This document shows, piece after piece, positions 23,669 through 31,869 of a stretch of DNA of 36,155 nucleotides. The DNA comes from DATDEW01 sp046590205 (GTDB taxonomy: Bacteria; Bacteroidota; Ignavibacteria; Palsa-1295), in contig JBKJTT010000073.1 of assembly GCA_046590205.1 (NCBI GenBank), forward strand, positions 1 to 36,155, written 5' to 3'. Each line of letters begins with the position of its first letter. The stretch's first letter is position 1. The notes beneath the pieces were generated by a model. That model was not told the origin of the DNA, did not search any database, and was given only the letters and a program-made list of their open reading frames with translations. The translations under genes and the position numbers were made by a program.

Positions 23669-24145
23669 TCATAGCGAGAGCAATCTCTCGATCTGTCTTC
23701 TGTGCCGTAAGATATGCACGATTGCATGCTCCATGATAGATTCAAGCGTATGGTCAGCGCCCCATCGCGTCGTGAATTTAATAGCTTCTGCTTCAGCTTC
23801 TGTCATAGCGAACCTGCCCTCAAACGTTGCGACGTTGTAAGCAAACATTTCACCAAGCATTGCAATCGACTCGGCTTTTGTAAGCTCACCTAATTCAGGT
23901 CTTTCAATTTCCATTCCAAAGAACGGGCGTATATAACTTGGGTAACCGTAGCCGGAGCGGATGACATGGCGAATAATTGATTGCACAGAGTGGCAGTCCG
24001 AGTCTTTGGTATTGGGGTCGAGGATGCGAAGGAAGTCTTCTTCTGAGATCGAAGAGAGAAGAAGGGTTAATTCTTGAAGTGCTCTTTCGTACTCATCGAG
24101 AATTGCGCCTACTGCACCCGGACGATAGATCTTTGCTGAATCCAT
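23669..24145 (-). CDS. DinB-like four-helix-bundle protein
   Basis: This 158-residue soluble protein has the DinB/YfiT four-helix pattern. His60 (SIIRHVIRSG) and the final helix with EHAIVHILRHRRQIE (His140, His144, His148) are candidate metal ligands. The family includes metal-dependent thiol transferases and many proteins of unknown role, so nothing more can be claimed. A TATTTTTG element lies 26 bases upstream of its ATG, divergent from the HD-Pycsar gene. Confidence 0.8.
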   Translation of the reverse strand: MDSAKIYRPGAVGAILDEYERALQELTLLLSSISEEDFLRILDPNTKDSDCHSVQSIIRHVIRSGYGYPSYIRPFFGMEIERPELGELTKAESIAMLGEMFAYNVATFEGRFAMTEAEAEAIKFTTRWGADHTLESIMEHAIVHILRHRRQIERLLSL

Positions 24146-24170
24146 GTAAGTATGAGATAAATAATGCTTT

Positions 24171-24178
24171 CAAAAATA
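24171..24178 (-). promoter_or_regulatory. -7 promoter element TATTTTTG (DinB-like gene)
   Basis: Minus-strand TAnnTTTG match 26 bases before the DinB-like start. It is paired divergently with the element at 24202. Confidence 0.5.
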
Positions 24179-24201
24179 CAACTATCTTCGGGTTTCTGTT
24201 G

Positions 24202-24209
24202 TAAATTTG
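24202..24209 (+). promoter_or_regulatory. -7 promoter element TAAATTTG (HD-Pycsar gene)
   Basis: TAnnTTTG match ending 19 bases before ATG 24229. Confidence 0.55.
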
Positions 24210-24228
24210 TAGAGTAAAGTACCAAAGT

Positions 24229-25485
24229 ATGGCAGAACTGACCTCAATAACGCAGCGCGCATCGGAGTTTGTCTTCGAGCTTTTCAAAGAAAAGCTCCCG
24301 GAGCACCTTGTTTATCATAACTACCAACATACGCAGTCGGTAGCCGAAACCGCCCGCAAATTAGCAAAGGGTATGAAGCTTGGTGATGATGGTATTGAGA
24401 TCGTCACACTTGCCGGATGGCTGCATGATACCGGCTATACGGAGGTCTATGCCGCAAATGAAGACGTTGGTAAACGTATCGCCCAAGAATTTCTTCGTAC
24501 AGAAAATTACCCTGAAGAAAAGATTGAGTATGTACTTGGTTGTATTGAGGCAACCAAGATGCCGCAGCGTCCGAAGAACCTTCTCGAAGAGATCGTCTGT
24601 GATGCTGACTTGAGTTCACTTGGAAAAAAAACGTTTTCTGATCGATCAAAGCTCCTACGCATTGAGTGGGAAAAAATGCTTGGCAAAGTTATGTCCGACG
24701 AAGACTGGATGCGTCAAGACCTTGACTTCTTGACAAGCCACAAATTCTTTACCCGTTATGCACAAGAAGTATTCGACGAGCAAAAGTTAGAGAACATTCG
24801 CTTCCATGACAGAGAACTTCGTAAATATACCTCGACAAAACTTTCGCCCAAGGATGAAGTTGTTTTAGAAAAAGTGAAGGTCGAGAAAGAGAAGCTCGCC
24901 CGCGCCGCCGAAAAAGAGACACGCCCCGAGCGCGGCATCGAGACGATGTTCAAGATCATCAGCGGCAATCACATGGATCTCTCCATCCAGGCAGACCGCA
25001 AAGCCGAGACGATGATACAAGCAAACTCACTCATCATTTCTTTCATCGTTGGGTTTGTTATTCGTAAACTTGACGAAAGCCCGGAACTTGCTATCCCGGG
25101 ATTTTTCTTACTTGCAGTGTGTGTGCTGACGATCATCTTCGCTGTGCTTGCAATACGCCCAAAGGTCAGCCATGGGAAATTTACCCGAGAAGACATTCAG
25201 GCGAAGCGTGTAAATCTCCTTTTCTTTGGCAACTTCTATAAAATGAAGTTAGATGATTTTGAGTGGGGTGTACGCCAGATGATGGGGGACAAGGAATATC
25301 TTTATGGAAGTATGATCAAAGATAATTACTTTCTGGGGAAGGTGATCGGGAGGAAGTATGAATTCTTACGTGTAAGTTATAATATCTTTATGTTCGGGCT
25401 TATTATTGCAGTACTTCTTTTCTTAATAGCCGCACATTCGCCTGAGCTTTTTGGTGGAAGTTCAACTACACCCGTTCTGCTGTGA
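24229..25485 (+). CDS. HD phosphohydrolase domain fused to a Pycsar-type transmembrane effector domain
   Basis: This is a 418-residue protein. The N-terminal HD domain has His34 (YHNYQHT), the His66-Asp67 pair (GWLHDTGY) and Asp127 (CDADLSS), a full metal-binding set. A coiled, charged linker (about residues 205-240) follows. The C-terminal part matches the Pycsar effector/DUF5706 domain: LSIQADRKAETMIQANSLIIS (about 253-273) leads into two spans (SLIISFIVGFVI and FFLLAVCVLTIIFAVL), a soluble stretch, and a third span near the end (IFMFGLIIAVLLFLIAA). In Pycsar systems such effectors respond to cCMP or cUMP and permeabilise the membrane. No cyclase gene is visible within this window. HD domains can cleave cyclic nucleotides, so self-limitation of the signal is possible (inference). 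Confidence 0.87.
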   Translation: MAELTSITQRASEFVFELFKEKLPEHLVYHNYQHTQSVAETARKLAKGMKLGDDGIEIVTLAGWLHDTGYTEVYAANEDVGKRIAQEFLRTENYPEEKIEYVLGCIEATKMPQRPKNLLEEIVCDADLSSLGKKTFSDRSKLLRIEWEKMLGKVMSDEDWMRQDLDFLTSHKFFTRYAQEVFDEQKLENIRFHDRELRKYTSTKLSPKDEVVLEKVKVEKEKLARAAEKETRPERGIETMFKIISGNHMDLSIQADRKAETMIQANSLIISFIVGFVIRKLDESPELAIPGFFLLAVCVLTIIFAVLAIRPKVSHGKFTREDIQAKRVNLLFFGNFYKMKLDDFEWGVRQMMGDKEYLYGSMIKDNYFLGKVIGRKYEFLRVSYNIFMFGLIIAVLLFLIAAHSPELFGGSSTTPVLL

Positions 25486-25505
25486 GTCGTCCTTCGTCGA
25501 GGCGA

Positions 25506-26735
25506 TCAAAGATATTCTGCAATGATCTCTATTACATGTTTTATGGGTGTATTTGGTGTCCCTTTTTGTAATTGCATCTGACACCCTGCATTTCCTGTCG
25601 CAACAACATCGGGCTTTGCATTATTAATAATAGTTACCTTTCGAGCGAGCAGGGCACCTGCCATTTCAGGATGCTCAATGTTATACACACCTGCACTGCC
25701 GCAGCAAATATCATTCTCTTCAAGCGCGATGACATTCGCACCTCTGATCAACTTCAATAGCTCGATAGGTTCATCTTTTATTTTCTGCCCATGGAGTAAG
25801 TGACATGATGAGTGGTAGCCGATGGTTTGTCCGGTCTCGCCCAACATCTCCCGAAGTTCTTCATAATGGAATCTGTAGAGAAACTCCGATATGTCAAATA
25901 CTTTCGTTCGGAATTCGTATGCTTCAGCTGTACCGAGCTGCACGGCGTAGTTTTTTATGTTAGCTCCGCACCCTGCAATATTCGAGATGAAGAAGTCTAC
26001 CTTTGATGCAAGCACTGTATCAACATTCTTCTTTGCTAGTGTGACAGCATGGTCATGGTACCCTTCATGGATAGCAAGCGAGCCGCAGCAGGTTATCTCC
26101 GGCAATGTATGAACATCATATCCAAGTTTGCGAAGAACGGCAATTGTAGCATCGTTTATCTTCGATGTAAAGACATCACCTATGCACCCGACAAGTATTG
26201 CAACATCACCTTTTTTCTCTGATAGGGAAGGATACACTGCTTGACGTGATGATGAGAGCGGTACTGACTTCGGAATAAGCACAAGCGATGATGCAAGACG
26301 TTTGAGACCAAGTGCATTCATGGCACCGGCGAGAGTTTTCCCTAATTCAAGCTTTGAAATGATAGATGTTGAGAGTTGAGCGAGTGCGGTGAGAGTTTTG
26401 TTGCCGATAACCTTCGTAAAGAGAAAGCCATGTGCTTCATTCGGTGATTCTTTACGAATAATATCCCGCGTCTGCTCCATCAAGTATCCGAACTCTACTC
26501 CTGACGGGCATGCCGTCTCGCATGACCGGCACACCAAACATGAGAGCTCATGCTTCTGAAATGACTCATCGGTTGCCGCGATTGTCCCGTCCTCCAATGC
26601 TTTCATCAAGTAAAGCCGCCCGCGCGGACTTGACATCTCTTCCCCCGTTTCAAGATACGTTGGACATGCTTCCAGACATAACCCACAATGAATACATGCT
26701 TGTAGTTTCTTTGAATCAAGAGCAATGGTCGTCAT
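25506..26735 (-). CDS. glcF: glycolate oxidase iron-sulfur subunit (GlcF-like)
   Basis: This 409-residue protein carries two [4Fe-4S] ferredoxin sites, Cys14/17/20/24 (CIHCGLCLEACP) and Cys66/69/72/76 (CLVCRSCETACP). Two CCG domains follow (ITCCGSLAIHEG and DICCGSAGVYN). With GlcE- and GlcD-type flavoproteins it oxidises glycolate (or D-lactate) to the keto acid and passes electrons to the quinone pool. Its ATG overlaps the stop of the GlcE-like gene as ATGA, so translation is coupled. No glcD is present in the window, so the third subunit must be elsewhere or be replaced. Confidence 0.9.
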   Translation of the reverse strand: MTTIALDSKKLQACIHCGLCLEACPTYLETGEEMSSPRGRLYLMKALEDGTIAATDESFQKHELSCLVCRSCETACPSGVEFGYLMEQTRDIIRKESPNEAHGFLFTKVIGNKTLTALAQLSTSIISKLELGKTLAGAMNALGLKRLASSLVLIPKSVPLSSSRQAVYPSLSEKKGDVAILVGCIGDVFTSKINDATIAVLRKLGYDVHTLPEITCCGSLAIHEGYHDHAVTLAKKNVDTVLASKVDFFISNIAGCGANIKNYAVQLGTAEAYEFRTKVFDISEFLYRFHYEELREMLGETGQTIGYHSSCHLLHGQKIKDEPIELLKLIRGANVIALEENDICCGSAGVYNIEHPEMAGALLARKVTIINNAKPDVVATGNAGCQMQLQKGTPNTPIKHVIEIIAEYL

Positions 26736-27544
26736 ACGAGCACACCCTCCGCATCGAATGCACGACGTACTTCGGTAAGTAATTGATACTCACGAGAACT
26801 TCTGTCAAGTTCTTTCTTCGGTCTTGAAGTGACGATGTCTTTAATAATTACTTGTGCATCATCTTGTGAGATTGCTCTATGCTCTATACCATTATTTGTA
26901 ATGTCCTCTATATCAGCCGAGACATCTTCTTTCATCCCTGATAACTCTATGAAGAGCTTACCGTTAAATTCTTCTGTGATTGAAGGATGGTATTTTTGGA
27001 CGTTCTCTTTGTCCAAAAGAGAAGTCTCAAAATAATATAACTGCTCGGGCATTGGTGCTGTCTTGAGAGTTACATGGATGATAATCCCAAATAGCCCTTG
27101 CGAGCCGCAGAACGAACGATGGATATCATACCCTGCAACGGACTTCACGACACGAGAGCCACTTTTAAATACTTCACCCTTTGGTGTGGAGAACGTCCCG
27201 CCAAGAATCGTTGTGCGAAGCATTCCCATCGTTCGAGAACGTGGATGGTAGTGATCTCGTGCAATTGCCGCGCCGAGCGTTACTTCAGGGTTTTCTTCGT
27301 TATCAAGTGTTGGTATCCACTGACCTTTTTCTCCCAGTACACGTTGGAGTTCACCGAGTGTGATACCTGCTTCAACGATAACGATCATCTCTTCTGGCTC
27401 GTATGTGATGATGCGATTAAAGCCACTCATTGAAAGTGTTTCTACGCCGCTTATTTCCTCCGAAGATGATGTGATATGGAGCGGTGCGTTCTTCCTCTCT
27501 TTAAGGAAGTGTGAGAGCTCGTCTATCGTAGTCGGTGTTATCAC
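26732..27544 (-). CDS. glcE: FAD-binding subunit of glycolate oxidase (GlcE-like)
   Basis: This 270-residue protein has a PCMH-type FAD-binding domain: EMIVIVEAGITLGELQRVL, GQWIPTLDNEENPEVTLGAAIA, ILGGTFSTPKGEVFKSGSRVVKSVAGYD shown here by its core GSRVVKSVAGYD. The C-terminal part is short, as usual for GlcE rather than GlcD. The start is GTG at 27544, overlapping the TGA of rlmN (GTGA), so the three genes form one coupled operon. It partners with GlcF; the catalytic GlcD is not visible. Confidence 0.87.
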   Translation of the reverse strand: MITPTTIDELSHFLKERKNAPLHITSSSEEISGVETLSMSGFNRIITYEPEEMIVIVEAGITLGELQRVLGEKGQWIPTLDNEENPEVTLGAAIARDHYHPRSRTMGMLRTTILGGTFSTPKGEVFKSGSRVVKSVAGYDIHRSFCGSQGLFGIIIHVTLKTAPMPEQLYYFETSLLDKENVQKYHPSITEEFNGKLFIELSGMKEDVSADIEDITNNGIEHRAISQDDAQVIIKDIVTSRPKKELDRSSREYQLLTEVRRAFDAEGVLV

Positions 27545-28650
27545 GGCAAAGCGACCTGATGTATCTCATTCGATAGTGCCAACTGTCCGCATGCCGCTTC
27601 GATGTCTTCGCCGGAGCTTGAGCGCACCATCACTCTGACTTCACTGTCTTGAAGCAGCTTTATAAATGAATCAAATTTTTTCTTCGCTGTAGGATGAAGT
27701 TCGGCAGAAATACCTTCGGGGTTTATAAAATCTATTTTATGAAATGGGATAACGTTTACCTTGCTTGGGCATCGTCGCGTAATGCGTGCGATACGCTTCA
27801 CGTCCGCTTCGCTGTCATTGAGCCCCTCAAAGAGTATGTATTCGTAGGTGACAGGAATATGCGTCTTTTGATAAAAATACTCCATCGCATCAATAACTTC
27901 TTTAAGCGGGTAGCGCTTATTGATGGGCATCAGCTTTGTGCGGAGGTCATCGGTTGTCGCATGTAAGCTCAAAGCAAGTTTTACGCCAAGCCCAGCATCG
28001 GTGAACGTGCGTATCTCATCGGGCAAGCCGCTTGTCGAGACAGTGATGCGTTTTTTGCCAAGCAGCTCAAGTTCAGGGTCAGTAAAGATTCGGACAGAGC
28101 GGATAACATTCTCAAGGTTGAGCATCGGCTCACCCATACCCATATAGACGACGTTCGTAATCTTCTCGCCGGTGATGCGCTCGACCTCAAAATACTGCAT
28201 CAGTATTTCGGCAGTCGTGAGGTTGCGTTTGAGCTTGAGCGAGGCGGTTGCGCAGAATTTACAATCCAGTGGACAGCCGACCTGAGTCGAGAGGCAGAGC
28301 GTTTTGCGGCGTGAGTCACCCGTTGCGTCACGCATCTCACTTGGAATGAGGACGGATTCTATTTCACGACCATCCTCAAGTCCGAAGAGGAATTTCTGCG
28401 TACCGTCAATGCTCTTCGTTTCTTTGACAATCTTGAGCGAAGGGAAGTGGTATTTTTCGCCAAGAGCAGTCCTAACAGGAAGCGGGAGCTGCTTTATATC
28501 CTCAAAGCTTCTTGTTTTTCCGTTATAAAAATGCGAGTAAACTTGCTTCGCTCTATAGCGCGGCAGGTCAGGAAATGAGTGCGAGAGTTCGTCCCCGATC
28601 TCGGTAATCGTCATCCCAAATAGCTCATTTTCCCGTCGTTCTTCTTTCAT
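27541..28650 (-). CDS. rlmN: 23S rRNA (adenine2503-C2)- / tRNA (adenine37-C2)-methyltransferase
   Basis: This 369-residue radical SAM enzyme methylates A2503 of 23S rRNA and A37 of some tRNAs. The cluster motif CPLDCKFC gives Cys126, Cys130 and Cys133. The methyl-carrying cysteines are Cys119 (TLCLSTQ) and Cys354 (EAACGQL), matching the E. coli arrangement. The N-terminal accessory domain is present (RAKQVYSHFYNGKTRSFEDIKQLP). It is the first gene of the operon with glcE and glcF. Its start is divergent from the adenylyltransferase gene. Confidence 0.96.
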   Translation of the reverse strand: MKEERRENELFGMTITEIGDELSHSFPDLPRYRAKQVYSHFYNGKTRSFEDIKQLPLPVRTALGEKYHFPSLKIVKETKSIDGTQKFLFGLEDGREIESVLIPSEMRDATGDSRRKTLCLSTQVGCPLDCKFCATASLKLKRNLTTAEILMQYFEVERITGEKITNVVYMGMGEPMLNLENVIRSVRIFTDPELELLGKKRITVSTSGLPDEIRTFTDAGLGVKLALSLHATTDDLRTKLMPINKRYPLKEVIDAMEYFYQKTHIPVTYEYILFEGLNDSEADVKRIARITRRCPSKVNVIPFHKIDFINPEGISAELHPTAKKKFDSFIKLLQDSEVRVMVRSSSGEDIEAACGQLALSNEIHQVALP

Positions 28651-28698
28651 GGAAATAGATTACCATTTCAAAGGTGGATTCGTTCACCAAAAGCTCCG

Positions 28699-28706
28699 TA
28701 TCTTTG
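28699..28706 (+). promoter_or_regulatory. -7 promoter element TATCTTTG (adenylyltransferase gene)
   Basis: TAnnTTTG match ending eight bases before ATG 28715. Because it sits inside the longer open frame that begins at 28649, it supports the internal start. Confidence 0.6.
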
Positions 28707-28714
28707 TAGACAAT

Positions 28715-29230
28715 ATGTCAGCACTTACAACAGCACCGGTATTCGATCTTCGTAATTCTTCATCCCACAGCGAGCTTGCACTTTGGCGTAAGCAGATGAA
28801 GGATGAAGACAAGACGCTTGTTTTTACAAACGGTGTATTTGATATTCTGCACAGTGGGCATGTAACCTATCTTCTCGTGGCGCGGAATCTTGGCGATGCG
28901 CTTATTATTGGGTTGAACTCTGATGCATCTGTTCGCAGGATAAAAGGAGAGAAACGACCTATAGTGAGTGAAGATGACAGAGCACAGTTATTGGCATCGC
29001 TGAAGTCAACTGACGCCGTGGTAATCTTTGATGAAGACACGCCGCTTGAACTAATCACATTCGTTATTCCTGATGTACTGATAAAAGGTGCAGACTATGC
29101 GAAAGAGAATATAGTCGGTCGCCAAGTAGTAGAAGCAAACGGCGGCAAGGTACTAACTCTCGAACTGGTCGAAGGACGCTCGACAACGAACGTTGTCGAG
29201 ACTATCATCAACCGATACTCAAGCCTGTAA
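28715..29230 (+). CDS. D-glycero-beta-D-manno-heptose 1-phosphate adenylyltransferase-like (RfaE domain II)
   Basis: This 171-residue nucleotidyltransferase has the signature TNGVFDILHSGHVTYL (GxFDxxHxGH) near residues 35-50. It also has LIIGLNSDASVRRIKGEKRP, DVLIKGADYAKENIVGR and a C-terminal GRSTTNVV segment. It matches the stand-alone second domain of HldE/RfaE, which transfers AMP from ATP to heptose 1-phosphate for lipopolysaccharide core synthesis. No HldE kinase domain is fused. ATG 28715 is preferred, since a promoter element precedes it by eight bases. Its end overlaps the convergent degenerate peptidase gene by 23 bases. Confidence 0.92.
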   Translation: MSALTTAPVFDLRNSSSHSELALWRKQMKDEDKTLVFTNGVFDILHSGHVTYLLVARNLGDALIIGLNSDASVRRIKGEKRPIVSEDDRAQLLASLKSTDAVVIFDEDTPLELITFVIPDVLIKGADYAKENIVGRQVVEANGGKVLTLELVEGRSTTNVVETIINRYSSL

Positions 29231-30191
29231 CCTCCTGAAATTTTCCCTGCACACATTTCATCCATGCATGTATCATCTCATGGCGTTCGGATTCTGTGTA
29301 TGAATGCATCGCCTTCGGCAATTGCTCAACCCAGCGCGCTTCAAGATGTTCGAGTGAGTCATTAAAATACAGGTGAAAAGAATTGTGCGTTATCTCTTCT
29401 TCGTGTCGTGAGAACGCGGCAACCTTATCATCACCGAGAACATCACCGAGATAGATCATAAATGCGCCCGCTATCGCGTAGCGTTCGATAGCATTTGCGA
29501 ACTGCCGTGATGTCCAGATATGTGAAAGCAAACGAATCGGCAAATGCTCCTTTAAGTAATGCGCGATGATCTCGGGGTCTGCTCCATAGAACGGGAAGGT
29601 TTTTTTATCATTACGCAGACGTTCGGAGAGGAACACGCTGAACGCATCTTCGAGCATTGCCCATCCGCGTGTGATGCCGTAGTGCTCAAGGTAACGGCGG
29701 AAGCGCATCCCATGTGCAAGCGCTACGACAAGCTCGGACTCCATCGCGTCATGATGTGAACGAACGACATACAGCGTGCGCTCGGAAACGTTAAAGTGTG
29801 TTCGTGTTGTACGTCCGAGAAGCGTTGGTGAATGCAGATCAACTCCATAGACATTCAGCTTGTCGGAAAAACTTTCATGCGTGATCGCAAAGATGTCATG
29901 GTATGCCGTTTCAAGTTGATAGAGAATCACATCTGCTTCACGCTCGCTAAAAGAAGCGCTGTCATACGAAAGTACAAAATGCGAAGACTGATGATGTGTC
30001 CAGGCGATACGACCGCGAAGATCGGAATCGGTGATGGGCATGAGCGGCTTCTCGTGCAATGCGCGCTTTGGTAATCGTTCAGGTTCGGGCTTGGGGTCGG
30101 CCGGAAACGGGTGGTTACGCTCGTCATCACCCGAGAGTGCGGGCTTTGAGAGTAATATTTTCTCTTCTTGTAGAGTTGCGTTAATCTCCAT
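29208..30191 (-). CDS. gluzincin-like (peptidase MA-type) protein with a degenerate zinc site
   Basis: This 327-residue protein has no signal peptide. Residues ~68-240 resemble the peptidase-MA/gluzincin fold: HFVLSYDSASFSEREADVI, GVDLHSPTLLGRT, then a helix at about 160-175 where an HExxH motif would be expected. That helix reads ALAHGMRFRRYLEHYG, followed by GWAMLEDAFSVFLSER in place of the usual WLxEGxAxY. The second His and the Glu of HExxH are missing, so it is probably not an active zinc protease (inference). The first ~60 residues are polar and proline-rich. The function is unknown. Gene neighbours give no clue. Confidence 0.65.
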   Translation of the reverse strand: MEINATLQEEKILLSKPALSGDDERNHPFPADPKPEPERLPKRALHEKPLMPITDSDLRGRIAWTHHQSSHFVLSYDSASFSEREADVILYQLETAYHDIFAITHESFSDKLNVYGVDLHSPTLLGRTTRTHFNVSERTLYVVRSHHDAMESELVVALAHGMRFRRYLEHYGITRGWAMLEDAFSVFLSERLRNDKKTFPFYGADPEIIAHYLKEHLPIRLLSHIWTSRQFANAIERYAIAGAFMIYLGDVLGDDKVAAFSRHEEEITHNSFHLYFNDSLEHLEARWVEQLPKAMHSYTESERHEMIHAWMKCVQGKFQEVTGLSIG

Positions 30192-30377
30192 GTGATACTT
30201 TCCCCCAAGTATATATCACCACCATTATACAAAATAATTTGGTAAAATGCAAGTCCTTTTAAAAATAAAGTGAAGATTTATTCCCACGAATCCCCACTTG
30301 AGAGCGCGTTTCGGGAAGAGAAAGACGAACCACGAACCTACTTCTTCGTATTTTCCTTCTATATACGACAAGCACCT

Positions 30378-31715
30378 ATGGCGAAAATAAAAGATACTGA
30401 CGAGAGTTTTTTTGGTGTTGAGCCGCGTACACGTTTCGCGCCGCTCGCCGAACGTATGCGCCCGAAAACTATTTACGAAGTAGTCGGGCAGCAGCACCTC
30501 ATCGCCAAAGGGAAACCTCTTGAGCAGATGGTCGCCTCCGGCAACATGCACTCAATGGTGCTCTGGGGACCACCCGGCACGGGCAAGACAACGCTTGCAA
30601 AAGCGATGAGCGAAACAGTCGGTGCGCCGTTCTACTCACTCTCGGCAATATCGAGCGGAGTAAAAGAACTTCGCGAAGTTATTGACGAAGCACGCCGTGC
30701 AAACAGTCGCTCATCAAAGCGCACCGTTCTCTTCATTGACGAAATCCACCGCTTCTCGAAGTCGCAGCAGGATGCACTGCTCGGCGCAGTCGAGGTCGGC
30801 ATCGTAACTCTTATCGGCGCGACGACGGAGAACCCGTCCTTCGAGGTTATCTCACCGCTGCTCTCTCGTGCTAGAGTCTATGTACTCGAATCACTATCTG
30901 AGACAGACCTATGGGGGCTTATCGAACGAGCAATAAAAGAAGATGAAGAACTTCGCGCGCTTGCTATTACCTTTGATGATGATGCCCGCCGCGCTATGCT
31001 TGCGCTCTCCGGCGGAGATGCGCGTAAACTTTTATCAGGTTTAGAACTTGCCATCTCGCTTGCAACGCGAGACACCGCGGCGCACATCACGCAAGAGATC
31101 GTCGAGTCAGCATTCGGGCGCAAGGCATCGCGCTATGATAAAGGCGGCGAGATGCACTATGATATTATCAGCGCATTCATCAAGAGTATGCGCAACTCCG
31201 ACCCCAACGCATCTATCTACTGGCTTGCGCGAATGATAGAAGCAGGCGAAGACCCCGAGTTCATCGCACGGCGAATGGTCATCCTTGCATCAGAAGATAT
31301 TGGCAATGCCGACCCCGCCGCACTCATGCTTGCGACAAGCTGCTGGGAAGCAATCCGCGCTGTTGGCTGGCCGGAGAGTCAGCTCATCTTTTCGCAGACT
31401 GCCGCCTATCTCGCATCGGCTCCGAAATCAAATGCGGCGACGACCGCTATCAGCGCGGCGATGGCTGACGTGCAAGCGAACCCGAACCTCGAAGTCCCGC
31501 TGCATCTGCGCAACGCACCGACAAAACTTATGAAAGATCTCGGATACGGAAAAGGATATAAGTACGCGCATTCCGAAGAAGGCGCACATGCCGACCAGAA
31601 CTGCCTGCCCGAAGGACTCGAAGACAAAGTCTATTACAACCCAACAAACTACGGCAGAGAAAAACAAATCCGCGAACGATTAGAACTACTCTATCCGGGG
31701 AAATATAAGAAGTAG
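30378..31715 (+). CDS. rarA: replication-associated recombination protein A (MgsA/WRNIP1-like AAA ATPase)
   Basis: This is a 445-residue protein. ATG 30378 was chosen because the family N-terminus FAPLAERMRPKTIYEVVGQQHL follows soon after; the 36 upstream codons are unlikely. It has Walker A GPPGTGKT (64-71), Walker B with DEIH (121-124), the sensor ENPSFEVISPLLSRARV, and the C-terminal MgsA lid (RKASRYDKGGEMHYDIISAF in part, DPEFIARRMVILASEDIGNADP in part). It acts at stalled replication forks with SSB and RecA. The neighbours are a divergent gene of unknown function upstream and the accessory restriction block downstream. Confidence 0.96.
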   Translation: MAKIKDTDESFFGVEPRTRFAPLAERMRPKTIYEVVGQQHLIAKGKPLEQMVASGNMHSMVLWGPPGTGKTTLAKAMSETVGAPFYSLSAISSGVKELREVIDEARRANSRSSKRTVLFIDEIHRFSKSQQDALLGAVEVGIVTLIGATTENPSFEVISPLLSRARVYVLESLSETDLWGLIERAIKEDEELRALAITFDDDARRAMLALSGGDARKLLSGLELAISLATRDTAAHITQEIVESAFGRKASRYDKGGEMHYDIISAFIKSMRNSDPNASIYWLARMIEAGEDPEFIARRMVILASEDIGNADPAALMLATSCWEAIRAVGWPESQLIFSQTAAYLASAPKSNAATTAISAAMADVQANPNLEVPLHLRNAPTKLMKDLGYGKGYKYAHSEEGAHADQNCLPEGLEDKVYYNPTNYGREKQIRERLELLYPGKYKK

Positions 31716-31733
31716 GTAATTGTTACTAGCTCC

Positions 31734-31823
31734 ATGACAAAAACACGCAAAGAACTCGAAACCCTCTTCCTCGAAGAACTCCAACCCTACGGCGAGAAGG
31801 GGTATAATATGAAGAAGGGGTGA
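31734..31823 (+). CDS. 29-codon open frame, possible gene remnant
   Basis: ATG 31734 to TGA 31823 encodes MTKTRKELETLFLEELQPYG and nine more residues. It looks like the polar start of a larger protein cut short. It sits at the junction between rarA and the A/T-rich accessory block. It is not recognised and could be chance. Confidence 0.2.
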   Translation: MTKTRKELETLFLEELQPYGEKGYNMKKG

Positions 31824-31857
31824 GGGATTTCTTCATCAGGTACTGTAATGTTATTCG

Positions 31858-31865
31858 TATCTTTG
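31858..31865 (+). promoter_or_regulatory. -7 promoter element TATCTTTG (restriction gene)
   Basis: TAnnTTTG match ending four bases before ATG 31870, so the transcript would be nearly leaderless, as for the TIR gene. Confidence 0.6.
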
Positions 31866-31869
31866 CATA

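Noticed and set aside
23305..23745. 146-codon minus-strand frame opposite the helicase tail
   Set aside because: It mirrors the repetitive basic tail of the helicase and has no independent support.
24229..25485. Complete Pycsar defence operon
   Set aside because: Only the effector-type domain is present; neighbours are a DinB-like protein and glycolate oxidase genes, with no cyclase.
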